From JBLNBQ01 sp050260095 (GTDB lineage: Bacteria; Bacillota; UBA5301; DYFA01), in contig JBLNBQ010000062.1 in the NCBI GenBank assembly GCA_050260095.1, positions 1 through 5,849 on the forward strand: 5,849 nt of DNA, in the 5' to 3' direction. The translations under genes were made by a program, and so were the position numbers. The notes beneath the pieces were generated by a model. That model ran no database searches and was not told the origin of the DNA. It saw nothing but the letters and a program-made list of their open reading frames with translations. Each line of letters begins with the position of its first letter. The first letter of the stretch is position 1. This document shows, one piece after another, positions 4,714 to 5,849 of this stretch.

Positions 4714-5849
4714 TCAGTGCGCCGGCTTGGCGGACAACGCCTGCGACGGGGCCGAAGCGCCGGCCAGGGCCGCATATGCCTGCCCGTGGGCCGGAACGCC
4801 GTGATGTCCTGCCGGCCAAGGGGAACTCGGGGTAACCAGGGACGCCCATCTCGGGAAGGTCGAGGCCGGCCACCTCGTCCTCCGCCTTGCTGCGCAGTCC
4901 GAAGATGGCATGGTAAGCCTTGTAGAAGACGAACGCCAGGCCAAAGCCCCACAGGGCCGCCACGCCGGCGTCAATCAACTGGGCGTAGAGCTGGCTCGTG
5001 CCGCCGCCGAAGAAGAGCCTTTCACTGCGCCGGCCACGCCGTTGAGGCCGTCGCCGTAGGTGCCATCGGCGAAGAGGCCGAGGGCGATGATACCCCAGGC
5101 GCCGTTCACGAAGTGCACGCTGCCCGCGCCCACCGGATCGTCGATCTTTAGCACCCGGTCGATGAAGAAGACCGACTCGACCACCAGCACACCTGAGATG
5201 AGCCCGATGAGCACCGAACTGGTTGGGCTGACGAACCCGCTGGGAGCGGTGATGGCCACCAGGCCCGCCAGGGTGCCGTTGCACACCATCGAGGGGTCGG
5301 GCTTACCGTACCGCAACCAGTGATAGATCATGGAGGCGAACCCGCCCGCCGCTCCGGTCAGCATGGTGTTGACCGCGACCACGGCCATCCGCAGTCACCG
5401 CCGTGTCCATGAAGACCATCTGGAAGAAGAAGAGCGCCACCACCGAGACGTCGTAGGCCGTCCCGCTCAGGAACCAGCCGGAGTTGCCCAGGATGTTCCA
5501 CCCGCCGAGGCTGATGCCCTTCGACAGGATGGACGAACCGCCCAGCGTGCCGATGGCGCCGAAGTTGCCGAACATCACCGGGAAGCCGACGAACCAGAAG
5601 CCGAGCGCCCCCACCAGGAAGACCATCAGGTTCATGGTCATGGTATGGGCGGCGTTCTTGGCCCGGGTGAATCCCGTCTCCACAAGGGCAAATCCCGCCT
5701 GCATGAAGAAGACCAGAAACCCTGTCAGGAGTACCCATGTCATATTTATGGCAACTTTGTTTTTGCCAACCTGGGCGGCCACCTCGTCCAAGGTGGGGTG
5801 GCCTGGGGTGGCGGTGGTAATGTCCGCCGCCTTCCCCGTGGCGTTGCCC
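4714..5849 (-). pseudogene. Ammonium transporter (Amt), partial at the window edge and disrupted
   Basis: Membrane ammonium channel of the Amt/MEP/Rh family, cut at the right edge. Frame one is open from 5848 and reads NKVAINMTWVLL, FMQAGFALVETGFTRAKN and on to FFFQMVFMDTAVT at about 5396. The next family-like sequence, MAVVAVNTMLTGAAGGF from 5388, belongs much further along in Amt proteins, so about 115-140 residues are missing, including the first pore histidine (H168 of mature E. coli AmtB). The second pore histidine is kept in VHFVNGAWG. A one-base loss near 5018 shifts into LFFGGGTSQLYAQL and GLDLPEMGVPGYPEF. A one-base gain near 4810 leads to an Ala-rich tail ending in SAKPAH with stop at 4714. 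About 20 residues lie before the mature-like start, so a signal peptide is probably beyond the edge. Real decay or poor sequence are both possible. Confidence 0.88.

Noticed and set aside
1..5849. CRISPR array, insertion sequence, phage genes or toxin-antitoxin system
   Set aside because: No regularly spaced repeats, transposase-like frames, terminal inverted repeats or paired small genes are visible. Although the tRNA genes could be integration sites, I see no integrase and no duplicated tRNA end.

Overview
The window looks like a piece of a high-GC, Gram-positive-type bacterial chromosome, most likely a Firmicute (Bacillota). Four things point there: a class I SAM (S-box) riboswitch ending in an intrinsic terminator, consensus TTGACA/TATAAT promoters, strong AGGAGG-type ribosome binding sites, and a tRNA order (Asp-Phe-...-Gly-Cys-Leu) that matches part of the classical Bacillus tRNA clusters. 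The five tRNA genes encode their own CCA ends. All gene content is on the minus strand, so the genes read from right to left. The plus-strand open frames are GC-rich shadows.

From right to left, the first region (about 5849-4355) holds an ammonium transporter gene (amt) cut by the window edge, followed by a PII nitrogen-regulator gene (glnB/glnK type). Both are recognisable over most of their length, but neither reads through as it stands. The amt gene lacks a large internal block (roughly 115-140 residues judged against family members) and has two further frame changes. The PII gene has a single-base frameshift just before its conserved TGE-GDG motif. This is either real decay or poor sequence in this part.

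The second region (4303-3721) is a five-gene tRNA operon (Asp-GTC, Phe-GAA, Gly-GCC, Cys-GCA, Leu-TAA) with its own promoter, an internal hairpin between Gly and Cys, and a strong terminator.

The third region (3652-793) is a complete D-methionine/methionine ABC importer operon, metQ-metN-metI. It is preceded by a consensus promoter, a SAM-I riboswitch and its terminator. A large GC-rich hairpin sits between metQ and metN, and metN and metI overlap. The layout predicts uptake of methionine when SAM is scarce.

The last region (689-78) is an intact two-active-site CheC phosphatase gene, 103 bases downstream of metI with no obvious terminator between them. Beyond it a candidate promoter points out of the window to the left.

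I see no CRISPR array, transposon, toxin-antitoxin pair or unknown multi-gene system. The points most worth a second look are the damaged amt-PII pair, the placement of cheC behind a SAM-controlled operon, a MetQ without a lipoprotein cysteine, a PII T-loop without the uridylylation tyrosine, and a perfect palindrome at the met operon transcription start.
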